The notes under the pieces: generated by a model | Seen by the model: the letters and a program-made list of their open reading frames with translations, nothing else | What the model was told of the DNA's origin: nothing | The model's database searches: none | From: Caulobacter sp. CCH9-E1 | Lineage (GTDB): Bacteria > Pseudomonadota > Alphaproteobacteria > Caulobacterales > Caulobacteraceae | NCBI RefSeq assembly: GCF_001556515.1 | Contig: NZ_LSJA01000365.1 | Coordinates: 1-35,750 of the forward strand | Direction: 5' to 3' | DNA: 35,750 nt | Position numbers and translations under genes: made by a program | Shown here: positions 23,769-32,409 of the stretch, piece by piece | Position numbering within the stretch: position 1 is the first letter of the stretch | Layout: the number at the start of each line of letters is the position of its first letter

Positions 23769-24893
23769 GTGACGCCAAGAATTTGGAAGGTCCTCGCCCT
23801 CGCGCTCGCCCTATTGGCCGCGGCGCTCTTTGGGGCTTTGATCACGACTCACCGGTCGGTCGTAGGCCAAATGGGCCCCGCCGCTGGGCCGACGACGCGC
23901 ACCAGCGCCCCAGACACTTTTGCTCCGGTGATCGAGCGCGTCGCCCCCGCCGTGGTGTCGATCTATGCCGAGGGTGCGCCGTCCCCGCCGATCCTGGTCG
24001 TTCCCGACCTGCCGTTCTTCCAGCCCGAGTTCATACCGCCCACCCGGCGCATGTCGTCCGGTTCCGGCTTCTTCATCAGCGCCGACGGCTATGTCTTGAC
24101 CAATCACCATGTGGTCGAAGGCGCCGAGCGCGTCGAAGTCGTGCTGCACAACGAACGTCGCCTCAAGGCGCGGCTCATCGGCAGCGACCCGGCCACGGAC
24201 CTAGCCGTGCTGAAGGTTTCTGGCGGACGCTTCAGCTATGTGGACTTGCAGCGCGCCGGCGCGCCGAAGGTCGGCGACTGGGTCATCGCCATCGGCAACC
24301 CCTTCGGTTTGGGCGCTACGGCGACCGCCGGGATTGTTTCGGCTTACGGCCGCGATCTGGGCTCGGCGTTCGTCGACTACGTGCAGATCGACGCGCCGAT
24401 CAACCGCGGCAACTCGGGCGGACCCAGCTTCGACACGCAAGGGCGGCTCGTTGGCGTCAACACAGCTATCCTCTCGCCGTCCGGGGGCAATGTGGGGATC
24501 GGATTCGCCATCCCGGCTGAGACCGCGCGGTCGGTGTCCGGACGGCTGATAGCGCGGCGGCCGATCGAGCGCGGCTACATGGGCGCCGCCCTACAGGACA
24601 TCAGCGCCGACGCGGCCGCCGCCCTTGGACTGCCAGAGGCCCGGGGCGCGTTGGTGGCCAGCGTCACCCCCGGCGGGCCGGCGGCGGTGGCGGGACTCAA
24701 GCCCGGTGACGCCATCCTCAAGGTGGACGGTCGCGACGCCGAGAACGCCGAGGCCGTCACGCGCGCCGTCACGCGCAAGCGTCCAGGCGATACGATAACC
24801 CTTGAGTTCTTCCGCCGCGGCCGGCGCTTGAACCTTGAGCTCATCCTGGTCACGCGACCGCCTGAGGACCTGCTGCAGCGGCTCACCGAGTGA
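23769..24893 (+). CDS. Membrane-anchored S1C serine protease with one PDZ domain (HtrA/DegS-like)
   Basis: 374-aa periplasmic protease. An N-terminal membrane anchor (residues 7-27) precedes the trypsin-like domain with the triad H114 (TNHHVV), D144 (PATDLAVLKV) and S216 (NRGNSGGPS). A single PDZ domain follows (about 275-360, GYMGAALQDIS to ILKVDGRDAENAE). One PDZ and an uncleaved anchor resemble DegS more than DegP. Role: envelope protein quality control or signalling by cleaving an anti-sigma factor; the substrate is not identifiable. The GTG at 23769 begins the anchor; a TTG at 23706 is possible. The triad is complete. Confidence 0.9.
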   Translation: MTPRIWKVLALALALLAAALFGALITTHRSVVGQMGPAAGPTTRTSAPDTFAPVIERVAPAVVSIYAEGAPSPPILVVPDLPFFQPEFIPPTRRMSSGSGFFISADGYVLTNHHVVEGAERVEVVLHNERRLKARLIGSDPATDLAVLKVSGGRFSYVDLQRAGAPKVGDWVIAIGNPFGLGATATAGIVSAYGRDLGSAFVDYVQIDAPINRGNSGGPSFDTQGRLVGVNTAILSPSGGNVGIGFAIPAETARSVSGRLIARRPIERGYMGAALQDISADAAAALGLPEARGALVASVTPGGPAAVAGLKPGDAILKVDGRDAENAEAVTRAVTRKRPGDTITLEFFRRGRRLNLELILVTRPPEDLLQRLTE

Positions 24894-25170
24894 CGCCCGC
24901 CCGGCTCGTCACTGCTCAGCGGGAAGGGAAGCGGGACGAGACAACATATTGCGCGGCGGCGCGCTCAACTCGAGAGCCAGGGCGCATTTGACACTCTCCC
25001 CTAGCCGGAGCGGCAAGGCCGGATGCGCGCGAGCTCACGACTTTGCGCCGGGCGCGCGAACTCGATGCGCAGCAAACGCTTGACCCGATCAATCGCAGCG
25101 CGGAAGCCGACTCCCGCAAGGCTCATAACAGCGCGCGCATCGAGCGCGCGCAGCGGAAGCGAACGATGAC

Positions 25171-26223
25171 ATGACCTGGACCGCTGAATTCCTCGATAAG
25201 CCGTTGTGGCTGTGGGCCATCTTTTTGACCGTTGTGGTCTGCCTCCTCGCCTTCGACCTGGGCGTTCTGCATCGCAGAAGCCGCGAGATCCCGCTCAAAG
25301 AAAGCCTCTTCTTGAGCGCGGCCTACATCCTGGTGGCGATCGCTTTCGGGGTGTGGACCTGGGCGACGCTCGGCTCAGACGCCGGCGCGGCCTTCTTCAG
25401 CGGTTATCTGCTTGAGAAGAGCCTATCTCTCGACAACCTCTTTATCATCTCGGCCATCTTCGGCACGCTGATGGTGCCGCGGGAACTGCAGCATCGCGTG
25501 CTCTTCTGGGGCATACTGAGCGTGCTGGCCCTGCGAGCGCTGTTGATCGGCCTGGGCGCTGCGCTCGTGCACGAGTTCGCCTGGGTGCTGCCGTTGTTCG
25601 GCGCCTTCCTACTCTATGCAGGCTGGCGGCTCAGCCGCCCGCGTAGCCATACGTCCGAGGCGCTGACCCCCACCCCCTTATACCGGATCCTGGTCCGCCG
25701 GCTGCCGGTAACGGCGGACCTGCAGGGAAATCGGTTCTTCGTGCGCGGCGCCACGGGCCGCTGGACCGCCACTCCCCTGTTCCTGGCGCTTTTGCTCATC
25801 GAGCTCAGCGATGTCATGTTCGCCGTCGACAGCGTGCCGGCGATCTTCGCGGTCACCACGGACCCCTACTTGGTCTACACGTCGAACATCTTCGCCGTGC
25901 TCGGCCTTCGCGCCCTCTACTTCGCGCTTGCGGACGTCATCAACCGGCTGGAGCACCTGAGAACCGCGATGGGCTTACTGCTCGCGCTGGCCGGCGGGAA
26001 AATCTTCTACAACGCCCTCGTCGGAAAGATCGACCCATTGGTCTCGCTCGCTGTCACCCTGATCGTGCTATTCGGCGGGATGGGCTATTCCGTCTGGCGG
26101 ACCCGCAGCGTCGCCAGGCCGGAGCCAGCACTCGGCACGACCGACCGAGCGGCGCAGCATACCCAGAGCGCGCGCTCCGACGGGCCGGAGACGATTGAAG
26201 AGGCCGCCGCGCGCCCTAGATAA
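25171..26223 (+). CDS. TerC/Alx family membrane protein
   Basis: 350-aa integral membrane protein with about nine hydrophobic segments and the TerC hallmarks: acidic residues inside membrane helices (LLAFDLGVLHRR, EKSLSLDNLFIISAIF, LLIELSDVMFAVDSVPAIFAVT). These match Alx/MgtR-type manganese exporters and the tellurium-resistance protein TerC. The family now appears to move manganese or help load metals into exported proteins. The ATG at 25171 has GGAAG about 12 nt upstream, a weak site. A hydrophilic tail of about 45 residues follows the last helix. It stands alone between the HtrA-like and dps genes, with about 280 bp upstream in which no clear promoter is seen. Confidence 0.93.
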   Translation: MTWTAEFLDKPLWLWAIFLTVVVCLLAFDLGVLHRRSREIPLKESLFLSAAYILVAIAFGVWTWATLGSDAGAAFFSGYLLEKSLSLDNLFIISAIFGTLMVPRELQHRVLFWGILSVLALRALLIGLGAALVHEFAWVLPLFGAFLLYAGWRLSRPRSHTSEALTPTPLYRILVRRLPVTADLQGNRFFVRGATGRWTATPLFLALLLIELSDVMFAVDSVPAIFAVTTDPYLVYTSNIFAVLGLRALYFALADVINRLEHLRTAMGLLLALAGGKIFYNALVGKIDPLVSLAVTLIVLFGGMGYSVWRTRSVARPEPALGTTDRAAQHTQSARSDGPETIEEAAARPR

Positions 26224-26438
26224 AACCTCGCACGACAGATGCCGCTGCGCCCCAACGGGCGGGTGAAACCCATCTGCCTGGCAGAGGATGAAGCTGAACC
26301 TTTGCGTCCCCGATGGCTGGCGCCGCTGCGACCGAGCGATGTGCGCCGGCTCGGCGGGCGGAGGGTTCCGTATTCCAACACCAAGGCCGCTGCGGCGCCG
26401 ACCCTGCGCCGTCGCGGCCGCACCTTCAGAGGATGAAC

Positions 26439-26939
26439 ATGCTGACTGAAGAGATGTCCAAGACCGCGACGCAGCACGCCGACGCATCTACGGCTGGCCC
26501 CAGCGAGGTCGCCCTGGCGCTAGGCAAGCTGCTGGCCGACACGCACGCGCTCTATCTGAAGACGCACGGCTTCCATTGGAACGTCCGCGGCCCGCAGTTC
26601 CCCGCGCTGCATCAGCTGTTCGAGCAGCAGTACAAGGAGCTTTGGGGCTCGCTGGACGCGCTGGCCGAACGGATCCGCGCCCTCGGCGCCCTGGCGCCGC
26701 AAGGTCACACCTCCATGGCGAACCTCACAGGCGTAAAGGACGGCGATCCGCAATGGAGCGCCCAGGAGATGCTGCGCGATCTTCTCAAGGATCACGAGCA
26801 GACCTGCGGCGCCATCAAGGCCGCCATCCAGACCGCCGAAGGCGCGAGCGATGCGGCCACGGTAGACCTGCTGAACGATCGGCTTTCGGCCCACGAGAAG
26901 CACGCCTGGATGCTGCGCGCCACGCTGGCCACGAACTGA
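26439..26939 (+). CDS. dps: Dps family DNA-protection/ferritin-like protein
   Basis: 166-aa protein of the Dps miniferritin family, which oxidises and stores iron and shields DNA. The intersubunit ferroxidase residues are present: H46 (HGFHWNVRG), H58, E62, D73 and E77 (ALHQLFEQQYKELWGSLDALAERI). These keep a constant offset of five from E. coli Dps, with Glu replacing one Asp. The Lys-poor N-terminal tail suggests weaker DNA binding than E. coli Dps. The ATG at 26439 has AGAGG 6 nt upstream; ATG 26433 is too close to the site. The 215 bp upstream of it show no clear promoter. Confidence 0.94.
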   Translation: MLTEEMSKTATQHADASTAGPSEVALALGKLLADTHALYLKTHGFHWNVRGPQFPALHQLFEQQYKELWGSLDALAERIRALGALAPQGHTSMANLTGVKDGDPQWSAQEMLRDLLKDHEQTCGAIKAAIQTAEGASDAATVDLLNDRLSAHEKHAWMLRATLATN

Positions 26940-27064
26940 AGAAAAGGACCTTGCGCGTCACGGGCAGCGCCCTATTTGCATTGACGCTGGGCGCCGTCTA
27001 AGGGCCTCGCGAACGATGCCTGCGGGATCCTCTCGCACCATATTGCCTCTTGGAGGATGTGGTC

Positions 27065-27271
27065 ATGAGAAACGCAATCCGTGGACTGCGGCGCTGGCTC
27101 TCGGCCGAAGGGTCGGACCTGCGCCGACGGGAAGCTGAGGCGTTCCGCGCGCTGGAGACGGCCGCTTTCCCAAAGATGGAGCGGACGCTCGACCGGGTCG
27201 GGATGATCGGCCTGCTCACGCTGGGCTTGGTCGCCGCCGCTGCAATGCTGGTCGCTCCCAGTTTGAGGTAG
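27065..27271 (+). CDS. Small single-pass membrane protein
   Basis: 68-aa protein with a basic amphipathic N-terminal half (RNAIRGLRRWLS, then DLRRREAEAFRALE) and one membrane helix near the C-terminus (VGMIGLLTLGLVAAAAMLV). The ATG at 27065 has GGAGG 8 nt upstream, and the gene is followed by a strong hairpin, which supports it as a real transcription unit. No family is recognised. It follows dps by 125 bp. Confidence 0.6.
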   Translation: MRNAIRGLRRWLSAEGSDLRRREAEAFRALETAAFPKMERTLDRVGMIGLLTLGLVAAAAMLVAPSLR

Positions 27272-27316
27272 CGCAAAGGCAGCCGCGCGCCCCATGCCGG
27301 GCGGCGGCTGTTTGCG
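27272..27316 (+). terminator. Hairpin terminator after the small membrane protein gene
   Basis: Starting right after the stop codon, CGCAAA and CAGCCGC pair with GCGGCTG and TTTGCG (13 bp with a 2-nt bulge; arms 27272-27286 and 27304-27316). There is no following T-run, so termination may be Rho-assisted. Confidence 0.5.
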
Positions 27317-27463
27317 CGGAAGCCCAAGCCCTGTTGAAGCGGCATCGGCGCCGATACAAATGACGACGGAGCAAGCCGCCAACTCTACGACCAGGCGCGC
27401 TATCGCTGCCGGGCAACCCCAAATCCTTCAACAACAAGAGTGGTATGCGCGCCACTAACAGGT

Positions 27464-28349
27464 TCAGCCTTCCGGCGTCATCGCCAGGAACGCTCGGGGG
27501 ACCAGGCGGACTTTGACCGAGCCCTCGAAACTGAACCGTCCCCCATCGAGCAGACCCGGGACCGGACCATTGCCAAGCACTTCGATGGTTTCGGCCATGG
27601 CGCATTTGACGTCCGGATCGGCGCGCCAGTCGCGAAAGGCCGCGCTCAGAACCATTCGCAAGGCGTCGACCGGGCCATCAGGATGGATCACCGCCGCCTC
27701 AAGGCGCGCCTCCCCAGGACCAAGCCGTGGTGAGGCCAGCGGGCAGAGGACGGCAACCGCCTCGCCCTTGGCGGCAGCGCCACCGTCCCAGAGGCAGATG
27801 AGCTCGCGATCGAGCGACGTGCGCAACGCCGACAAACCGTTCCGCGCCGCAACCAGGAACTCGCCGTACCGAACCGCCTCGCGCGCTTCCTGCAGCAAGG
27901 AGGGACCGCCGAAGATCGCGGCGGCGAAGAACTTCTGGCCGGCCGCCTCCGCGCCGCTCACCGTGCGGACCCGCGGCCGGGCCACCACGGCGTCGAGCGC
28001 ATGGCACCAGGTACGCACGCCATAGAGCGCCTGCGGCAGCACGTTCATCGTCCCCCCGTGCGGCGGCATCAGCAGAGGTCCCCCGGGGTCGCACCGCTCA
28101 GCAGCGGTGCGGATCGTGCCGTCGCCGCCCAAGACAATGAGGATGTCGGGTCTGCCGATCAGCACCTCGTCGAGCGCCGAGGCCAGTTCCGCGCCCAACC
28201 CGCACCACAGATGTGCGGGCTTCAGCCCATGGCGCGCCAGTCGCGCACGCAGGTCCGCGCCCGTCGCACGGGGTGCAACGGCCGCTAGCGACGTTCACCA
28301 AGGCCGCGATCTTCGCGGCCTTGAGGTCCAGGGCGGAGGGCGGGCTCAT
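27464..28349 (-). pseudogene. Diacylglycerol/lipid kinase family gene with a 5' frameshift
   Basis: YegS/BmrU-like lipid kinase (DAGK catalytic domain). The N-terminus, from ATG 28349 (or 28355), reads MSPPSALDLKAAKIAALVNVASG, the family's opening strand. At 28282-28289 the frame must shift by one base (one base too many or two missing). In the next frame the protein continues AVAPRATGADLRARLARHGL and on to VLGGDGTIRTAAE (the GGDGT nucleotide motif), PHGGTMNVLP and a normal C-terminus. Total length 886 nt is 3n+1. Without correction only a 244-codon frame from TTG 28198 remains, lacking the first strand. This could be a real mutation or a sequencing error; the rest of the frame looks intact and selected. 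Confidence 0.8.
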
Positions 28350-28521
28350 GAGCATCGCGATGGAAAACGGATCTGCCTCCCCATCGTTTCCCCCTCGATG
28401 TCAGAACAAGCGGCCTGAGCGGTCCTAAAGGACTGAAAGAAAAGGCTTCGTCGATGAGCGTCGCAAAAAAAATGCTACCGCGAACCCTATCGGCGCTCCG
28501 ACCCTACGATGGGGATCCCGC

Positions 28522-28572
28522 GCGCCGGCAGGCGCCCCTTGCTGCAGCCCGCCGCCAGCCGCCTGCCGGCGC
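28522..28572. terminator. Large perfect hairpin downstream of the ZIP transporter gene
   Basis: A perfect 13-bp inverted repeat (28522-28534 and 28560-28572, GCGCCGGCAGGCG and complement) with a 25-nt GC-rich loop lies 23 bp past the stop of the leftward zip gene. It has no T-run, so it may be a Rho-type terminator, an mRNA 3' stabiliser or a REP-like element. Confidence 0.45.
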
Positions 28573-28594
28573 TAAACGGGCCATCAAACCCGGA

Positions 28595-29380
28595 TCAGGC
28601 CCCGCCAAGCGCGGCGTCGATCACCACCATGAGGATGAGGCCCCCCATCAGGGCGCCGGTGGCCGCCCCCTGATGGGCCTTGCTGTGGGTCTCCGGGATA
28701 ATCTCGGCGCTGACGACCCAGACCATGGCTCCTGCGGCGAAAGCCAGCGCCCAGGGCAACAAGCCCTCGACCCAGGACACCATGGCGATGCCCACAAAGC
28801 CGCTAACGGGCTCCAGGAGTCCGGTCAGCAACGCCACAGAAAACGCCATCCAACGGGGGTAGTTGATGCTCGCCAGGGCCGCAGCGACCGCCAGGCCCTC
28901 GGGCAGGTTCTGCAGGCCGATTCCAAGCGCCGCGCTCGTTCCGTTTGCGATGTCAGGACCGCCGAAACTGACGCCCACGGCCAAGCCTTCAGGTATATTG
29001 TGCAGGGCGATTGCGAAGACGATCAGCCACATCCGTTGCAGGGATGCTATCGGAACACCCTCGAACCCGATCACGAAATGTTGGTGCGGCGCGTAACGGT
29101 TCACCTGCTGCACAGCCAACGCCCCGAGAGCCAAGCCCAGCACCACCTCGGCGTGCCCGACAATGCCGCCAGAGGGATGAACGCGTGCGAGCGAGAGGGC
29201 GGGAGTCATCAGCGACAGATAGGCGGCTGTGAGCATTACCCCGGCGGCGAAACCCAGTAAGACGGCTTCCAGGCGAGGGGACAAGTTGCGGACGAAGAAG
29301 ACGGGGAGGGCCCCGACGCCTGTCGCCAAACCCGCCGCCGCGCTTCCTCCCAGGCCTGTCAACACAAGCGTCCAGTCCAT
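28595..29380 (-). CDS. ZIP family metal transporter
   Basis: 261-aa inner-membrane divalent-metal transporter of the ZIP/GufA-ZupT type. It has seven to eight hydrophobic segments and the two signature metal-binding helices: HNIPEGLAVGVSFGG and NLPEGLAVAAAL (the first His replaced by Gln-Asn in the second). EIIPETHS follows near the C-terminus. Zinc, iron or manganese uptake is expected from the family. The ATG at 29380 follows GAGGG. It is divergent from gpmA with about 145 bp between them; no Zur or Fur box was recognised there. Confidence 0.9.
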   Translation of the reverse strand: MDWTLVLTGLGGSAAAGLATGVGALPVFFVRNLSPRLEAVLLGFAAGVMLTAAYLSLMTPALSLARVHPSGGIVGHAEVVLGLALGALAVQQVNRYAPHQHFVIGFEGVPIASLQRMWLIVFAIALHNIPEGLAVGVSFGGPDIANGTSAALGIGLQNLPEGLAVAAALASINYPRWMAFSVALLTGLLEPVSGFVGIAMVSWVEGLLPWALAFAAGAMVWVVSAEIIPETHSKAHQGAATGALMGGLILMVVIDAALGGA

Positions 29381-29525
29381 GCACCCTCGCCCTTCCATTC
29401 CGTCAGGTTCATTAGGGACGTGACACACCACGCCACCAAACCGAAAGTGGCGTCCCGCCGGAGCGGTGGCTGTAGGGATTCCGAAGGCGTCTGCGCGCGG
29501 TGACCGAACCGCAAGCCCGAACGCG

Positions 29526-30236
29526 ATGCGCCGCTTGATCCTGCTGCGACATGGCGAAAGTCAATGGAACGCCGACAACCGTTTCACGGGCTGGGCCGAT
29601 GTGGACCTGACCTCGTCGGGCGAAGCACAAGCCGAAGCTGCGGGTAAGTTGCTTCGCGATCACAGCGTCGACGTGGAGACCGCTTTGACCTCGATGCTGA
29701 CCCGCGCGATAAGAACACTCTGGATCGTACTTCACGCCAGCGACCAGACCTTCGTGCCTGAAGGGAAGGACTACTTGCTGAACGAACGGCACTACGGCGC
29801 CCTTACCGGTATGGACAAGGATGAGGCGGCGCATCGATTTGGCGCCGACCCCGTGGCGCGCTGGCGCCGTGGCTTGACCGATCGTCCGCCGCCGATGGCC
29901 GGACCCGACCACGCCGAACTTGCTCGGGACCGGCGCTATCGCGGAGTGGCCGTCCCGCGCACCGAGAACCTCTACGACGTCATGCAACGGATTTCTGCCT
30001 GGCGTCGGAATACGCTGGCCCCGGCCCTCGCCATCGGGACGGTCCTGGTCGTCGCGCACGGCAACAGTCTTCGCGCGCTACTGAGCTTGCTCCTTACTCT
30101 TGCCGAGGCCGAAATCATGAGGCTCGAAATCCCCCACGCCAATCCGCTCATGATCCGGCTTGACACGCAGGCCCGCCCGATCGAGGCGGCCTACCTCGAC
30201 CCGGCGCGGGCAGCGCCCCTGCCTTGGCCTTCGTGA
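29526..30236 (+). CDS. gpmA: 2,3-bisphosphoglycerate-dependent phosphoglycerate mutase
   Basis: 236-aa glycolytic enzyme interconverting 3- and 2-phosphoglycerate. The phosphohistidine motif LLRHGES (H9) is followed by NRFTGWADVDL, the LTRAIRT arginine, NERHYGALTGMDK (Glu) and the second His in VVAHGNSLRAL. It is slightly shorter than E. coli GpmA (250 aa) but complete in motifs. The ATG at 29526 begins the canonical N-terminus. It is followed after 44 bp by the ATP-grasp operon on the same strand. Confidence 0.93.
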   Translation: MRRLILLRHGESQWNADNRFTGWADVDLTSSGEAQAEAAGKLLRDHSVDVETALTSMLTRAIRTLWIVLHASDQTFVPEGKDYLLNERHYGALTGMDKDEAAHRFGADPVARWRRGLTDRPPPMAGPDHAELARDRRYRGVAVPRTENLYDVMQRISAWRRNTLAPALAIGTVLVVAHGNSLRALLSLLLTLAEAEIMRLEIPHANPLMIRLDTQARPIEAAYLDPARAAPLPWPS

Positions 30237-30280
30237 CACTCTTGCGCGCCAGGGCGGCCAAACCAACTTCGGGACAAAAG

Positions 30281-31615
30281 ATGGACACGACGCTCGCACA
30301 CTTAACGTCCGGACGGGTGATCGTCACCTACGGGCGCAGCCTGATGGCGCTGACGATCGCCCATTCTTTGGGCCGGCGGGGCGTTGAGGTGATCGGCTGC
30401 GACGACGTCGGCCTCACGGCCGTCTCCTTTTCCCGGTTCGCCAAGAAGCACTTCACGCACGCGCCGGCCGCCGAGCATCCGGAGCGCTTCATCGCCGATC
30501 TGGAAGCGGCGATCGTCCGCCACAAGCCCCAGGATGACCGCCCCTATGTGCTCATCCCCTGCTTCCAGGAGACGAGGATCATCGCGCGGCACGCCGAGCG
30601 TCTGTCACCCCACATTCGGGTCGCGGCGCCGCCGATCGACGCCATCGCCGCGGTCGACCCGAAGGACGCGCTGATGCGCACGGCCCACGCCATGGGGCTC
30701 AACGCACCGCGCACCTGGACGGACGCCGAGCTCCGCGCCGGCGGTGCGCGGCCCGACCGGTTCCCGCTGGTCGCCAAGCCCGTTCGCGGGGTGGGCGGCC
30801 GGGGCGTGCGACGGCTGTCGGACGCCGAGGCGCTCAATCAGGCTCTCGCGTCCCCGACCGAGCCCCTGCTCATCCAGGACTACATCCCAGGGCAGGATTT
30901 CTGCCTGACCGCGCTGTATGACCAGGGCGTCCGGCTGGCGAGCGCCGCCTACCACAACCTCTCGCAATTCCCGCGGGGGGCCGGCGCCGGCGTCCTGCGC
31001 GAGACCGTCGACGATCGGCCGTTCCTGGCGACGGCCGACGCCCTGTTCGGCCCGCTCGGCTGGACAGGGGTGGTCGAGGTCGACTTCCGCTGGGACGGGA
31101 CGAGCGATCCGTTCCTGATCGAGGTCAATCCGCGCTTCTGGGCCGGCCTGTTCCACACGGTGGAATCCGGCGTCGACTTTCCCTGGATGCTCTACGAACT
31201 CGCGGTCACCGGGCGGGTGGCGACCCCGGCCGCTCCCAAGCTTGGCCAACGCACCAAGGTCGGGGCGCTGCACCTCCTTTCCGCAATCCAGGAGGTCGCG
31301 GATTCCGAAGAGGGGTTCGCCGGCCTTCGGGAGGCGTGGGGCCAATCCGTGCACCTCTTCCAATCCGGCCGGCTGTTGGACGCCTCGCGCGAGCTCGCCC
31401 GAGGCCTTGCGGCGGGGCCAGACCTCGGGCGCGCCGCCCAGCGCCTGCGCGAGGCCCTGCGCACGGCCAAGAACGCGCCGAACGAGCTCTTTCGCTCCGA
31501 CGATCCGCTGGTCAGCCTCGGCGCGCTCTTCGTCGTGGCCTCGCTGATCCGCCACGGCAAGCTGCCGCCGGAACTCAAATACGATCCCGACGCGCGGGGC
31601 CTGGTGGTGGAGTGA
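30281..31615 (+). CDS. ATP-grasp domain ligase of unknown substrate
   Basis: 444-aa carboxylate-amine/thiol ligase-like protein. The N-terminal Rossmann-like part (GRVIVTYGRSLMALTIAHSLGRRG) resembles biotin-carboxylase-like pre-ATP-grasp domains. The ATP-grasp fold follows with FPLVAKPVRGVGGRGV (nucleotide loop), LLIQDYIPGQDFCLT and the metal-binding FLIEVNPRFWAG. A helical C-terminal region of about 130 residues is not recognised. The ATG at 30281 begins the Rossmann segment. It is first in a tight operon with a class I glutamine-amidotransferase-like protein (4-bp gap) and a flavin reductase. This suggests formation and trimming of an amide or peptide bond on a small molecule; the substrate is unknown. 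Confidence 0.85.
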   Translation: MDTTLAHLTSGRVIVTYGRSLMALTIAHSLGRRGVEVIGCDDVGLTAVSFSRFAKKHFTHAPAAEHPERFIADLEAAIVRHKPQDDRPYVLIPCFQETRIIARHAERLSPHIRVAAPPIDAIAAVDPKDALMRTAHAMGLNAPRTWTDAELRAGGARPDRFPLVAKPVRGVGGRGVRRLSDAEALNQALASPTEPLLIQDYIPGQDFCLTALYDQGVRLASAAYHNLSQFPRGAGAGVLRETVDDRPFLATADALFGPLGWTGVVEVDFRWDGTSDPFLIEVNPRFWAGLFHTVESGVDFPWMLYELAVTGRVATPAAPKLGQRTKVGALHLLSAIQEVADSEEGFAGLREAWGQSVHLFQSGRLLDASRELARGLAAGPDLGRAAQRLREALRTAKNAPNELFRSDDPLVSLGALFVVASLIRHGKLPPELKYDPDARGLVVE

Positions 31616-31619
31616 GCCC

Positions 31620-32387
31620 ATGGACCGCCACCGCCCGATCATCGGCGTCACCCGCCCAAGCGTCGGCGACATGCTGTCCTACCTCGCCATCGCCCTGGGG
31701 ATCCGCCTGGCCGGAGGCCGGCCGGTACGCCTGAGCTCCACCACCTGGGAGGGGGTGACCTTGGACGGCCTCGTGCTCAGCGGCGGGTCGGACGTGTTCC
31801 CCAAACGGTTCCAGACCCTGCCAAAGGCGGGCTACCGGTATGACCATCCCCGGGAGCAGATGGAGCTGGCCTTGCTCGAGCGCGCCTTGGCCGAAGACCT
31901 GCCGATCCTCGGCATCTGCCGCGGCGCCCAGCTCATGAACGTGGCCGCGGGCGGGTCCCTGCACATGGACGTGGCCGAGCGCTTCCACCCGACCCCCTAT
32001 CCGCAGCACTGGTTTCGACAGATCCATTTCCGCAAGGTCGTCTCGATCACCCCGGGCAGCCGCCTTCACGCCATCCTGGGCTGCGAGCGGCTATGGGTGA
32101 ACTCCATCCACAGCCAGGCCGTCGACCGGCTGGGCGCGGGCCTGACCATCTGCGCCCGAGAAGCCAATGGCGTGCCGCAGGCGATCGAGCGAACCGACCG
32201 CGACTTCTGCATCGGGGTCCAGTTCCACCCCGAACTGCTGCTGCACCGCAGACCCTTCCGGCGGCTTTTCGAGGCCCTGGTGTTGTCCGCGAAAGCCCGC
32301 CAGCGGCGGTGGGGATCGGACGCGCCGGGCGTGCAGGGGCCGGCGGGCTTGCGCCGCGCTTCTCGGGACCTACATCGATTCGCCTGA
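31620..32387 (+). CDS. Gamma-glutamyl-GABA hydrolase/class I GATase-like protein
   Basis: 255-aa PuuD-like protein with the class I glutamine amidotransferase triad: C100 in LGICRGAQLMN, H203 and E205 in GVQFHPEL. An oxyanion-side SGGSDVFP replaces the usual SGG-D/N-PxxY. Such enzymes hydrolyse gamma-glutamyl amides. A basic tail of about 30 residues after the catalytic domain is unusual. It starts 4 bp after the ATP-grasp gene. Pairing a ligase with a gamma-glutamyl hydrolase recalls gamma-glutamylation pathways (as in putrescine use), but no amine oxidase or dehydrogenase is nearby. Confidence 0.86.
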   Translation: MDRHRPIIGVTRPSVGDMLSYLAIALGIRLAGGRPVRLSSTTWEGVTLDGLVLSGGSDVFPKRFQTLPKAGYRYDHPREQMELALLERALAEDLPILGICRGAQLMNVAAGGSLHMDVAERFHPTPYPQHWFRQIHFRKVVSITPGSRLHAILGCERLWVNSIHSQAVDRLGAGLTICAREANGVPQAIERTDRDFCIGVQFHPELLLHRRPFRRLFEALVLSAKARQRRWGSDAPGVQGPAGLRRASRDLHRFA

Positions 32388-32409
32388 CCTGAAACGCAGA
32401 GGTGACGCC

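Noticed and set aside
25111..25123. TTGACC-type FNR-like site before the TerC gene (TTGACCCGATCAA, located near 25080-25093)
   Set aside because: The gap between half-sites is 5 instead of 6 bp, so it does not fit an FNR/FixK dimer.
28366..28391. GGAAAC-N16-CGTT on the minus strand before the lipid kinase gene, resembling an EcfG general-stress promoter
   Set aside because: The -35 element is GGAAAC, not GGAAC, and the hit is isolated; too weak to annotate.
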